Shown here: in pieces, positions 18,012 to 26,180 of the stretch
Layout: the number at the start of each line of letters is the position of its first letter
Position numbering within the stretch: position 1 is the stretch's first letter
Assembly: GCA_965247065.1 (NCBI GenBank)
Contig: CBDFGN010000006.1
Span: forward strand, 992,001-1,056,000
Source: CBDFGN01 sp965247065
GTDB lineage: Bacteria > Bacteroidota > Bacteroidia > Cytophagales > Cyclobacteriaceae
DNA length: 64,000 bases
Reading direction: 5' to 3'
Made by a program: the position numbers and the translations under genes
Notes under the pieces: generated by a model
What the model was told of the DNA's origin: nothing
What the model saw: only the letters and a program-made list of their open reading frames with translations
Databases searched by the model: none

Positions 18012-18127
18012 CTGCGCATGACTGGCTATTCCAAGCCAACCAATAATTACCAGGCTGAATACTATTTTTTCATAGCAGACACGTTAGATCTGAGTAAATT
18101 TAAAGATTCGAACCCTGATTAATTAGT

Positions 18128-19135
18128 TTGCAAGAAAATAAATTTACAGTTCCTTCTCGTAAACAGATTACAAAAGCCCGTGGACGGCTGAGTAGCTGGA
18201 TCCGGGAGACTCCCACTCTTCAATTGAGCTCGCAGTTTTGGTCACGTCAACTGGGTGCGGATACGGAGGTTCACCTTAAACTGGAGCTTTTTCAACATGG
18301 TGGGAGCTTCAAGGCAAGAGGTGCATTGATTAATATCATGAATCTTTCAGAGGCAGAGAAAGAACGAGGTGTTACTGCGGTGAGCGCCGGCAACCATGCC
18401 ATAGCGGTAGGCTACGCAGCTCAAGTTCTGAGTACCTCAGCCAAGGTGGTAATGCCTCAGAATGCAAGCCCAACGAGGATAAATTTGTGCAAATCATTCG
18501 GAGCCGAGGTCATTTTGGCGGCAGATGTTCACCAGGCTTTCAAGGAAGTGGAGAAAATTCAAAACCAGGAAGGAAGGTTCTTTGTCCACCCGTTTGAAGG
18601 AACAAACACTGTCCTGGGCACTGCCACGCTTGGTTCGGAATTGGCCGACCAGGTCGAACCTGAGGTAGTGCTGGTTCCGATAGGAGGTGGGGGGTTGTGC
18701 GCCGGAGTCTCCCTGGCAATAAAACAAAAGTATCCCGGATGCCTTGTATTTGGAGTGGAGCCCGAGGGCGCGGATACGATGACTCGTAGTTTCAAGAGCG
18801 GCAAACCCGAGTCTCTTGACAAAGTTCGCACTATTGCCGACAGTTTGGGTGCTCCATATGCGGCGCCCTTTACCTTTTCAATATGTCGAGCGCATGTGGA
18901 TGAAATTGTTACCGTCAGTGATAAGGAGATCTGTCGGGCGATGGCGGTGCTCTTTCATCAGGCCAAATTGGCGGTCGAGCCCGCGGGTGCGGCAGCCACC
19001 GCTGCTGCTTTAGGACCATTGAAAAAGGAGATTAAAGCAAAAAGAGTGGCCCTGATTGTTTGTGGGTCCAATATCGATTCGGAAAGCTTCATACGGTACC
19101 TGTCGATAGGAGAGGATGAATTAGAGGACAAATAA
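18128..19135 (+). CDS. Threonine/serine dehydratase, PLP-dependent fold type II
   Basis: Predicted cytosolic enzyme (335 aa) deaminating L-threonine or L-serine to 2-oxobutyrate or pyruvate. The PLP lysine is K62 in G-S-F-K-A-R-G-A; S-A-G-N-H-A-I-A-V binds the substrate carboxylate; the phosphate-binding loop is G-G-G-G-L-C near residue 190; the terminal C-G-S-N is the usual last motif. The start is TTG 18128; no upstream ATG is in frame. It lacks the ACT regulatory domain of biosynthetic IlvA, so it is more like catabolic dehydratase or serine racemase-like enzymes. The two roles cannot be separated here. Confidence 0.9.
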   Translation: MQENKFTVPSRKQITKARGRLSSWIRETPTLQLSSQFWSRQLGADTEVHLKLELFQHGGSFKARGALINIMNLSEAEKERGVTAVSAGNHAIAVGYAAQVLSTSAKVVMPQNASPTRINLCKSFGAEVILAADVHQAFKEVEKIQNQEGRFFVHPFEGTNTVLGTATLGSELADQVEPEVVLVPIGGGGLCAGVSLAIKQKYPGCLVFGVEPEGADTMTRSFKSGKPESLDKVRTIADSLGAPYAAPFTFSICRAHVDEIVTVSDKEICRAMAVLFHQAKLAVEPAGAAATAAALGPLKKEIKAKRVALIVCGSNIDSESFIRYLSIGEDELEDK

Positions 19136-19152
19136 CTGGGGCCTTGAAGCTC

Positions 19153-20535
19153 CTAGTTTTCCCTTTCGACCCTATTCTGGATGAATTCCGGGATCTGTTC
19201 GACAGCCAGGTTTTTTGCAATTATCTTCTTGTCCCGGTCTAGAATGTAGACGATGGGCGTAGTGGCAACATTGTAATCCTTTCTGAAATTACTGTGAAAA
19301 TACGGATCTGCCAGGTTGGTCCAGACCAGGTCGTTTTGCTGAATGAATTCCTTCCAACGACTCGTTTCTGCGGTAGTGCAGATGGCAACGACTTCAACCC
19401 CAAGCCGCTTGAGTTGATCATAGCTTTGGCGCAAAACCGGGGTTTTCTTCTTGCAATGACCGCAATTGGGATCGTAGAAATAAAGAACCAAATAATCCCG
19501 GTTGATCTCGTATAGAGAAACCCGGTGATCAAGGGTATCCAGCAGGAACATGGGAGGAGCAGTGTTGCCAATCAGGTTGGGCTTTAATTCTCGCACTCGT
19601 TTTTCAATTTTGCTTAACAATGCCGGGTCCGCCCAATCTGCTTTTCCCTGCATATAATAGTTTTCGGCTACATATACGAAAACGTTTTCCATTCCCATGA
19701 TCTTGGAGGTTTCATACTTGTTGGCAAATTTCACCAGCAAGTATCGAAATATATCTTCATTTGTAGCCAGGCCCAGAACGTAGTCCACAGCTTTTATTAT
19801 GGAATCGGGATGTTGTAAGGTTAGCTTGTCGAAGTATTCCATAACCGCGCTGTGAAAAACCGGAGTCCTAAGGGATGAAGCATCCGTGAAATCCAAATGA
19901 TCAAAATAATGTTGCCGGTAGTAAAAATATCTGGCTGCAGGATCGCCAACGTCTTCAGGAACCTTGACCTTTTCATTCATCAGCAGTGCCTTGGAGACAA
20001 AAGTCTGAGGGTTTTGTTCGATCAATGCGGTCTTGAATACCTCAATTTCTGCCTTCAGGGCTTCGATTTCCTCCTCTACTTCAATGGAGTCAGCTCGGTT
20101 TCTTGCGGTTGCCAACCGGGCTGATAGGTCCTGGAATTCCTGATGACTGCTTGCCCGGAAGATCTTGAACTCCGAGAATATCTCATTTTCAGGAGAACCC
20201 TGCACCTTGAAATTTCCCAGCAGGTCGACCGTATCCGTCTGAACCGAAAAGTGCTGATCCTTGACAATTAACTCCAAAAAGATCTTGGGTGTGTAAACGA
20301 AATATATGCCGGCGGGTAGCTTTTCATCTCCGGCGAATATCATCGTCGAATTTTGGACCCGGGCAGTGTCGCGAATATATTTCTGGTTTCCGTAGTGATA
20401 GCCCAGGTAGGCGACCGGATCGGAGATATTCTCAATCCTGACCGTGATCTCATAGCCCTCCTGAGCTTCACCTATTAGGCCAATTCCTGCCGCGAAAAAA
20501 GTGGCCAGGGTTATGGCGCAGACACTAAAACGCAT
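19153..20535 (-). CDS. Periplasmic thiol-disulfide oxidoreductase, DUF4369 plus thioredoxin domain
   Basis: A 460-aa exported protein. A signal peptide (ending G-E-A-Q) leads into a DUF4369 beta-domain (Y-E-I-T-V-R-I, Y-L-G-Y-H-Y-G), then a long helical middle typical of DUF5106, and a C-terminal AhpC/TSA-thioredoxin domain from about residue 330 with Y-D-P-N-C-G-H-C-K-K-K-T-P, a C-G-H-C active site, and T-T-P-I-V-Y-I-L-D (cis-Pro). Such proteins in Bacteroidota reduce or isomerise cell-envelope disulfides; the partner is unknown. Its 3' end faces the dehydratase gene (17 bp apart). Confidence 0.9.
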   Translation of the reverse strand: MRFSVCAITLATFFAAGIGLIGEAQEGYEITVRIENISDPVAYLGYHYGNQKYIRDTARVQNSTMIFAGDEKLPAGIYFVYTPKIFLELIVKDQHFSVQTDTVDLLGNFKVQGSPENEIFSEFKIFRASSHQEFQDLSARLATARNRADSIEVEEEIEALKAEIEVFKTALIEQNPQTFVSKALLMNEKVKVPEDVGDPAARYFYYRQHYFDHLDFTDASSLRTPVFHSAVMEYFDKLTLQHPDSIIKAVDYVLGLATNEDIFRYLLVKFANKYETSKIMGMENVFVYVAENYYMQGKADWADPALLSKIEKRVRELKPNLIGNTAPPMFLLDTLDHRVSLYEINRDYLVLYFYDPNCGHCKKKTPVLRQSYDQLKRLGVEVVAICTTAETSRWKEFIQQNDLVWTNLADPYFHSNFRKDYNVATTPIVYILDRDKKIIAKNLAVEQIPEFIQNRVEREN

Positions 20536-20656
20536 ATCAGACGAGTTTCAGCTCTTTGTGTATAAAAGTCATGCCAAATACAAAATTCAAGCTATACGAT
20601 CAAAACAAATCCATAAAACGTACTGTTCCGGAAGGTCACCTGTGCACAGCTGAATC

Positions 20657-21121
20657 TTACATTTCACCCACAAAGGGTATCGATTCGAACAAGGAATATC
20701 GGACGGCAGTCTGGATATACTCCTCAAATTGCCAAAAACTCGTTGCTAACTTGGCATTGAGGGTTTTCTTGACCTTGGTGTAGTACTTTTTCTTCAGCGC
20801 ATGTTCAGTCTTCTGCAGCTCCATTGCCTCCAGCACCAGCGCGTCCGCCTGCTCGTGAGTTATGGACTCATATTGTTCCGCGTAACGGGTAAGTAAGCTC
20901 ATCCGGGTATTGGCTACTCCTTCTCGTTCGCTTTGGTACTCATTGTAGATGGGCCAAAACAACTTCGAGTCTGGATCTGATAATTGCAGAAAATCGGTCA
21001 GCATGACCTTTTTTTCCACATTGAACACCGATTTGACCATTTCAAATTCAGTGGTGCTAACCTGAGCGATTGTGCTAAGGCTTATGACAAGAGCAACGAG
21101 AGTGATTGTTAGTGATTTCAT
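20657..21121 (-). CDS. Exported helical protein, Spy/CpxP-like size and composition
   Basis: A 154-aa protein with a signal peptide (ending S-T-I-A-Q). The mature part is alpha-helical and charged, with L-F-W-P-I-Y-N-E-Y-Q near residue 55 and A-T-S-F-W-Q-F-E-E-Y near the end. It is like the small periplasmic helical proteins conserved in Bacteroidota, similar in kind to Spy/CpxP chaperones, but lacks an LTxxQ motif. Role unknown. It is upstream of, and on the same strand as, the DUF4369 gene, 121 bp away. Confidence 0.7.
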   Translation of the reverse strand: MKSLTITLVALVISLSTIAQVSTTEFEMVKSVFNVEKKVMLTDFLQLSDPDSKLFWPIYNEYQSEREGVANTRMSLLTRYAEQYESITHEQADALVLEAMELQKTEHALKKKYYTKVKKTLNAKLATSFWQFEEYIQTAVRYSLFESIPFVGEM

Positions 21122-21224
21122 ACCTAAGATTTACAGATTCGGGTTTTTTGATGGGCAAATTTATGTGTTATAACCCGTCATTAAAAATAATCAGCCGTAT
21201 CTCTGTAAATCTATTTGGCGGACC

Positions 21225-21599
21225 CTAGGACGTCGAGACTGTAGTACCGGTTTGCTTTCGACGCTGGTCATCATAATAGACCAGAATTGCGTAAATGCCT
21301 AGAATGGTGCCGATTGGGTAAGCTAGTAATAATAGGATTCCAACTATCAGCAGGAGGGTCATGGCCCAGCCTTTCTGGTTCAAAACTCCGATTCCTCCCA
21401 CAATGGAGAGGATCGCAATCGGAAGCAGGACAAAACCTAGGACATAGGGCACAAATTGGCTTGCCATTCTGAAGTTTTCGTGCTGAATGAACACGGGAAG
21501 TACGCTGGTGATGAGCACTGAGGCGAAGATAAATCCAAGGATGCATAGAATACCCCAAACGATATAAACTACGCCCAGAATTTTATAGTGAGTTCCCAT
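21225..21599 (-). CDS. Small integral membrane protein
   Basis: A 124-aa protein with four hydrophobic segments (about 7-30, 45-70, 77-95 and 97-118), starting M-G-T-H-Y-K-I-L-G-V. Segment three includes I-G-V-L-N-Q-K-G-W-A, a pattern of small four-helix DUF-type membrane proteins that often sit by envelope genes. No function can be given. Confidence 0.7.
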   Translation of the reverse strand: MGTHYKILGVVYIVWGILCILGFIFASVLITSVLPVFIQHENFRMASQFVPYVLGFVLLPIAILSIVGGIGVLNQKGWAMTLLLIVGILLLLAYPIGTILGIYAILVYYDDQRRKQTGTTVSTS

Positions 21600-21708
21600 G
21601 GATGGCTTGTGGTTTATCTAATATACGAGCCCAGTCACTAAAGGTTATTAAAAAGTACCTTGTTAAACAAGATAGTGATTTCAACGGGTTGTTTTCAAAT
21701 GGGAAGGG

Positions 21709-22392
21709 TTATCGATCCAGTCGAAAAGCCGGCTCGAGATCCCCATCGGTCATAACAACTTGATCAAGGTGGTTGTTTGCAATAGATCCCGGAAATATGC
21801 TATCCTGATGATATCTGTCCCCTTCGCTGAGAAATAGATCTCTAACCAACCGGAAGGACTCCCAGGCCTTAAGAAATCCTCCTTCATGATCTATTAGGAC
21901 CCGGTCCAGATCACTGAATTGTATTCCTGGATAAAGATTTGCTGCCTTTCCCGTCGTCATGATTTCGTATCTCAGTTGATGCAGATCGTAAAACGCCAGC
22001 GTATCAAGAACAAAGGGATTATCCGGCTTATAAAGGAACCACATGATCTCTTTGGGGAAAAAGATCTTATGACTCATCAGGTCCTCATTTTCCTTCCAAA
22101 GGTCAAGGGCCCTCCTGGCAAGATTAAAAAAGACCCGATTTTCCCCAGGGGCCAATCTCATGAGCCGGGTTTCACCGCCGGAAGACGATCTTGGATTTCC
22201 CGGTCCCCAAGAATCGACCAGTGTCGCCTTTAAACCGGATCTAAGTAAATACAATGCGGTCCAAACCCCGAAGACACCGGCTCCAACTACTACCGCCGAT
22301 GCCGATTTTCTATTTGGCCGTCTAACCTTGCTGGAGGCCTTGTGTGAGGGGGCGCCGGGGCAAGAGTTTGGCTATGTTTCCTCACAGCTCAT
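21709..22392 (-). pseudogene. DAO-family FAD oxidoreductase, nonsense codon and C-terminal truncation
   Basis: ATG 22392 overlaps the stop of the channel gene in the classic ATGA arrangement. Codon 7 is TAG (22372-22374). After it the same frame reads V-V-V-G-A-G-V-F-G-V-W-T-A-L-Y, the Rossmann FAD motif, then G-E-T-R-L-M-R and P-G-S-I near the end, as in sarcosine-oxidase-like enzymes. It stops at 21709 after about 220 codons, where the family needs about 370; only 109 bp separate it from the next gene, so the second half is deleted. A TTG at 22254 could restart translation but would leave out the FAD motif. Not expected to make an active enzyme. Confidence 0.85.
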
Positions 22393-24281
22393 GATAAGAC
22401 TATGATCTTGTCCTTGGAGGTAAATCTTATCAATTCGGACTTTTTAGGATTCACCACCACCCCATATTCCTTGTCTGCATGCCCCTTGTAAGCCATAATC
22501 CGATATCCAATGGCGATTTGGCCTTTTTGCCTGGCCGATTCGAGAACCGTATAAAAATTCAAAGGGAGGCCGGACTGGACATAGTCCTGCACCGGGTTTA
22601 TGTAAATTCCACAGTTTCGGGACCCGAAAAGTTCTTCAAAGACCCTCATTAGAAATTTGTTTTCTGCCACCTGGCTGAGGACAAGACTGATTAGCTCATC
22701 GCTGACAATAAAGTCGTCGGCCTTGGTTATCTCGGCGAGCTTGCGGTTTTGAACATCCAGCATTTCACTCACAATATTCAAGTCCCTTCCAGTGTCATCC
22801 GAAATGCTTCTAAGATGGAGCAATGTGATCAACGTCTGGGCATCTGATTCCTGTATGTCGTGAGTGTCTTCATTGCTCAGCAAAATCAAATGATCATAGG
22901 TTATTGGTTCTAGCCGTTCCAAGTCCTTTCTATCGGTAATGTCGCTTACTTCAAATTCCAGGGTGATATTATCCAACCCGGGTTTTATTCGCTTTTCAAT
23001 CTTCCTGGTTTTATCTTTAGAACAGACCACCTTCACCCGGCTGTCCTTAATCACGTAATTATTGAGCTCATTTAAGATCATTTCCGCCCTTTCATTCCAG
23101 CCCAGGACCAAGATCTTTTCGGGCGGGAGCTCTCCATTCCCGGGTTTTGTGATGGCATCTTTATCGATCTGGTGATCCTTGATCCCAGATAATACGATCG
23201 TGTCATCGTCTTCTGTAATCGCTATTACCTTGTCATTCTCAGTTAGAACCCAATCAAGTGGGGGATTTAACTTCACTTCGCCGTCAGCGGTTTGTAAACC
23301 GATGATGGCCGAGTCTTCATAACCGATAATGGCTTCACTAAAACTTTTACCAACTAACTGCGGTTCGTGCGTAAAGTAGATCTCGTCTCCTGAAAAATCC
23401 AGCAGCTCAGTATACACCACACTCAGGCCCGATTGACGGCCGGTCTGGACCATGATCATTGCAATGAGAACTTCTGAAAGGATCAACTCCACCTGCCCCT
23501 TGCCAACCATCTTGGCCACCTCGTAATTCTTTTGGTCCTTAATTTCAGCGGTAATGTGGTAGGGGATGGTTCGCTCCTGAGGATTTGATGTAATCGCTAA
23601 TATCGACTTAATTATTTCAGAATCGGAGTTTTCTGTTTCCTGGTCAAGGATGATTATTGATTTGGTTTCTGAAGGGTTGACAATCTGCAGGTCAGTGATA
23701 TCGATTGGATTTCCGCTACGGCAAATGACCTTAGTATTCTTGGTAATGCCTACTTTTTCGCGAATCTCGTCCTCCATCTCGACCTTGTCCTTCTCAGCCA
23801 GGATGACAATCCGTGGATTTTTTTGATTCTCGTTAGCAATTACCAATTCGGAGATGATCGTATAAATTTTAGGTGACCATCCCAAAATCAATACGTGGCC
23901 CTTTTCAACTACAAAGGACCGCCCTTTTCTGAGTTTGTTGATCTTGGCCAGGATACTGGTGGAAACCAGGCCAATCAGGGTGCTAATGATGAAAATTCCA
24001 ATCAACGTTACCAGGAGCATGGAAGCCCTGAAACCCCATCCCGCATCGTCACTCATGGTTCCGGGGTCGAGGGTTCGCATAAAGCTCATCCAGAAAATAT
24101 CCAAATACCCTACATCTTCCGGACCTGACGGTTTGATGCCAATCCAAACGAAAATGGCGGCTGCTCCCGAGACGATGAGTCCGGTCAAGAGGAATAGATA
24201 AAGCATCAAAACCATCAATCCCTGTGACATGACGTTATCGAATGCGTACCGCATCCGGTCCCTAAGAGTTATCCTTTCCAT
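22389..24281 (-). CDS. CASTOR/POLLUX-type cation channel with RCK-like domains
   Basis: A 630-aa inner-membrane protein. Two hydrophobic segments (about 18-47 and 84-112) flank a pore-like loop with F-W-M-S-F-M-R-T-L-D-P-G-T-M, not the usual TVGYG filter. Then come two Rossmann-type RCK/TrkA-N regions: V-L-I-L-G-W-S-P-K near residue 128, and I-L-V-L-G-W-N-E-R-A-E near 391. This is the layout of bacterial relatives of the plant nuclear channels CASTOR and POLLUX, which conduct cations and are gated by ligand binding to the soluble ring. Substrate is probably K+ or Ca2+ (inference). It lies between a 58-codon gene (11 bp upstream) and the DAO relic (4-bp overlap), all on one strand. Confidence 0.88.
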   Translation of the reverse strand: MERITLRDRMRYAFDNVMSQGLMVLMLYLFLLTGLIVSGAAAIFVWIGIKPSGPEDVGYLDIFWMSFMRTLDPGTMSDDAGWGFRASMLLVTLIGIFIISTLIGLVSTSILAKINKLRKGRSFVVEKGHVLILGWSPKIYTIISELVIANENQKNPRIVILAEKDKVEMEDEIREKVGITKNTKVICRSGNPIDITDLQIVNPSETKSIIILDQETENSDSEIIKSILAITSNPQERTIPYHITAEIKDQKNYEVAKMVGKGQVELILSEVLIAMIMVQTGRQSGLSVVYTELLDFSGDEIYFTHEPQLVGKSFSEAIIGYEDSAIIGLQTADGEVKLNPPLDWVLTENDKVIAITEDDDTIVLSGIKDHQIDKDAITKPGNGELPPEKILVLGWNERAEMILNELNNYVIKDSRVKVVCSKDKTRKIEKRIKPGLDNITLEFEVSDITDRKDLERLEPITYDHLILLSNEDTHDIQESDAQTLITLLHLRSISDDTGRDLNIVSEMLDVQNRKLAEITKADDFIVSDELISLVLSQVAENKFLMRVFEELFGSRNCGIYINPVQDYVQSGLPLNFYTVLESARQKGQIAIGYRIMAYKGHADKEYGVVVNPKKSELIRFTSKDKIIVLS

Positions 24282-24292
24282 AGATTTCCTGA

Positions 24293-24469
24293 CTAACCCA
24301 ATTCAGGTTCTGGAGCCTGCTTAATCAGAACATAAGCCTTGTTGAATCGATAGGATTGGGCAACTTTTGCACATATGTTCCTTTGTTCCCTAAGTAATTC
24401 CCGAACTTCGTCCAAGGTGAATGTCTTCATTTCTTTCATCCGAGATTCATTTTCATTCCAATTTTGCAT
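24293..24469 (-). CDS. Small hypothetical protein (58 aa) upstream of the channel
   Basis: ATG 24469 to TAG 24293, ending 11 bp before the channel start. The protein is charged and helical (E-V-R-E-L-L-R-E-Q-R then I-C-A-K-V-A-Q) with no membrane segment. An internal ATG at codon 11 or 14 is also possible. The tight spacing and strand suggest co-transcription with the channel; it may be a small cytosolic partner, but nothing in its sequence proves this. Confidence 0.55.
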   Translation of the reverse strand: MQNWNENESRMKEMKTFTLDEVRELLREQRNICAKVAQSYRFNKAYVLIKQAPEPELG

Positions 24470-24550
24470 TTAACAATAATTAGGGTTTGTATATTTCTTA
24501 AGTCACAAGCCCAATTTATCTAAAAATGAGCACCGTTGGCAAGAAAGCAG

Positions 24551-24991
24551 ATGAAAGGATCAGTTTTTTTCTCTTTGGCCCTGATCGTGGCCGAATTGTG
24601 GGTGACTGGAGGGCTCGCGCAGAATCCAGCCGGGCCGGAACCCCAGTCGAACCTAAATAACCTGGCAACCGGTCAAAACCAATTGGTAGCGACTTTTGGT
24701 GGGAGGTATGCGGGGGTCAAGGGTCATCCCTTTTTGTCGGATGAATGGACACCGGGAGCAATCAACTACAGCGGTGAAAAGTCGAGATTAGCGGAGATGA
24801 AACTGGACCTTTACAATCAAAGCCTCTTTGTTAAACTGCGCAATTCGGTTCAAGAACTGGATTTGGCAAAAGCCGGGTGGGAAAGCTTCGTTCTGGAAAC
24901 CGGGGAATTGCAACTGGTTTTCAAAATGGTCGAGTATGAGGATAAAAAGGGACGAGCCAAAAGGCAGTTCAACAACTCAGCGGGTGGGTAA
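24551..24991 (+). CDS. Exported hypothetical protein, probably cut short
   Basis: ATG 24551 starts a signal peptide (M-K-G-S-V-F-F ... G-G-L-A-Q) better than the upstream TTG 24536. The mature part has E-M-K-L-D-L-Y-N-Q-S-L-F-V-K, as in exported Bacteroidota proteins whose first half handles a beta-sandwich N-terminus and which usually run another 70-100 residues. Here it ends after G-R-A-K-R-Q-F-N-N-S-A-G-G at 24991. The plus-one frame stays open to 25025. So the gene is probably frameshifted or decayed near its end. No function known. Confidence 0.55.
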   Translation: MKGSVFFSLALIVAELWVTGGLAQNPAGPEPQSNLNNLATGQNQLVATFGGRYAGVKGHPFLSDEWTPGAINYSGEKSRLAEMKLDLYNQSLFVKLRNSVQELDLAKAGWESFVLETGELQLVFKMVEYEDKKGRAKRQFNNSAGG

Positions 24992-25352
24992 CATTTTAGA
25001 CGGGAAGGCAATTAACAGCAGATGAATCCCATGGGGACCAACGATGGCCTGGTTTATGAAAAGCCCTTCAATTTGCCATTAAAGTCATCGAGATATATGA
25101 TGGTTCTGGTAAGTAAAGAAAGGAATACGTCTTGTCCAGGCAAATAGTCTGATGTGCCATCGGGCTTACATCGCTGAAGCCAACGATGGTATTTTCAAAG
25201 CGAACCTCTCTCGAAATGTGCAGAGCCTATAAAAAGCTCCTCGAAACCAAATTCTGGCTGGTACTCCTATTTAAAGCCAAGTATACTTAAATCCCTGGAT
25301 GTACTATCACCCTTCAACCTCAACGATGTTCACTGGAACACTGTTCACACTG
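24992..25352. other. Spacer with no intact gene, possible decayed 3' part
   Basis: Bases 25021-25145 can be read as N-P-M-G-T-N-D-G-L-V-Y-E-K and further residues to a stop, protein-like in composition but without start or family match. It may be what is left of the end of the upstream gene or of another gene. The rest shows nothing I recognise. Confidence 0.4.
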
Positions 25353-25640
25353 TCATATATACCTTTCAATAAAGAAATTGGCGTAATACATCAGCCAATC
25401 ACTACCCGGCGCTTCGATCTCTCGTTCCTTCTCCACAAGAACCAGTAAATAAACTAGCTCGCTCTTTGAAAAGTTGGCATTGAGCCTCTTGGACAGGTCG
25501 TGGTGCAGATAGTCGGTGTACCAACTTGGCCATTCGGGATCGGCGCCATCGGTTTCAATAAAAGCCTGATGATGGGCTTTGCCGGTCTTCTCGAAGAGGT
25601 TGGTCAAATCTAACTTAATTTGTTCCTGATCCATATTCAT
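25353..25640 (-). CDS. Small conserved protein coupled to the MazG-like gene
   Basis: Start ATG 25640 overlaps the last base of the upstream stop (TAATG), so it is translationally coupled; an upstream start at 25673 would overlap more. About 95 aa: M-N-M-D-Q-E-Q-I-K-L-D-L, then W-P-S-W-Y-T-D-Y-L-H near residue 36 and an ending W-L-M-Y-Y-A-N-F-F-I. It is cytosolic and helical, like short proteins paired with nucleotide-handling enzymes in this phylum. Function unknown. Confidence 0.7.
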   Translation of the reverse strand: MNMDQEQIKLDLTNLFEKTGKAHHQAFIETDGADPEWPSWYTDYLHHDLSKRLNANFSKSELVYLLVLVEKEREIEAPGSDWLMYYANFFIERYI

Positions 25641-26158
25641 TATACGTATTTCGTTAGTGATGGAGGCCTCCAATTCACGTTTTTCATAACCTTGTGATCG
25701 TGGGAACGGTATAAAATGAATTTACCATTGACCGGTTCCATAATCACCGGTACTCCTTCCTCCTCGTACCTCTGGATCGATTGTTGACCCTCCCCTTTAG
25801 TCCGGCAAGCCTTACTCATATTCGATTGATGGACATCTTCGAAGGCCTCGTCAAACACATCCTGGAAGCCATATTCAATAATGGAGCCGTTTAACACCAC
25901 CTGGAGATCGCACAGCGCATCAATGACCTCCACAGTATCCGGCCTGGGAATACTCGGTTGATATGCTTTAACCTTTTGATCCAGTATAGCCATGAATTCA
26001 GCTTCGGCACCGGACGCCTCGGCCAGTTCATGAAGTTCCTCCAAGATCAACGTTAGTCTTAATTTAATGCGCCCCATACTGGGCACAGTGGGCTTGTTGC
26101 CAACCGGAACCCCGAAGGTTCGGTGGAATTCGGCAACGTCTTTTAATGTCTGATTCAT
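25640..26158 (-). CDS. MazG-like all-alpha NTP pyrophosphohydrolase
   Basis: A 172-aa cytosolic protein. It opens V-A-E-F-H-R-T-F-G-V-P-V, then R-L-T-L-I-L-E-E-L-H-E-L-A-E-A (E-E-x-x-E/H metal motif, about residues 36-46) and E-V-I-D-A-L-C-D-L-Q-V-V (E-x-x-D motif, about 78-86). These are the metal-binding helices of the MazG/PRA-PH/dUTPase superfamily, which splits NTPs or phosphoribosyl-ATP to the monophosphate and pyrophosphate. A house-cleaning role is most likely. It ends in a C-terminal tail not needed by the fold. Confidence 0.85.
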   Translation of the reverse strand: MNQTLKDVAEFHRTFGVPVGNKPTVPSMGRIKLRLTLILEELHELAEASGAEAEFMAILDQKVKAYQPSIPRPDTVEVIDALCDLQVVLNGSIIEYGFQDVFDEAFEDVHQSNMSKACRTKGEGQQSIQRYEEEGVPVIMEPVNGKFILYRSHDHKVMKNVNWRPPSLTKYV

Positions 26159-26180
26159 AGGTAGGTTACGCCTTAAAGGT

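Noticed and set aside
18090..18120. Minus-strand gggttcgaatc, like a tRNA T-arm
   Set aside because: No acceptor, D-arm or anticodon arm can be drawn around it; it is the spacer before the dehydratase gene.
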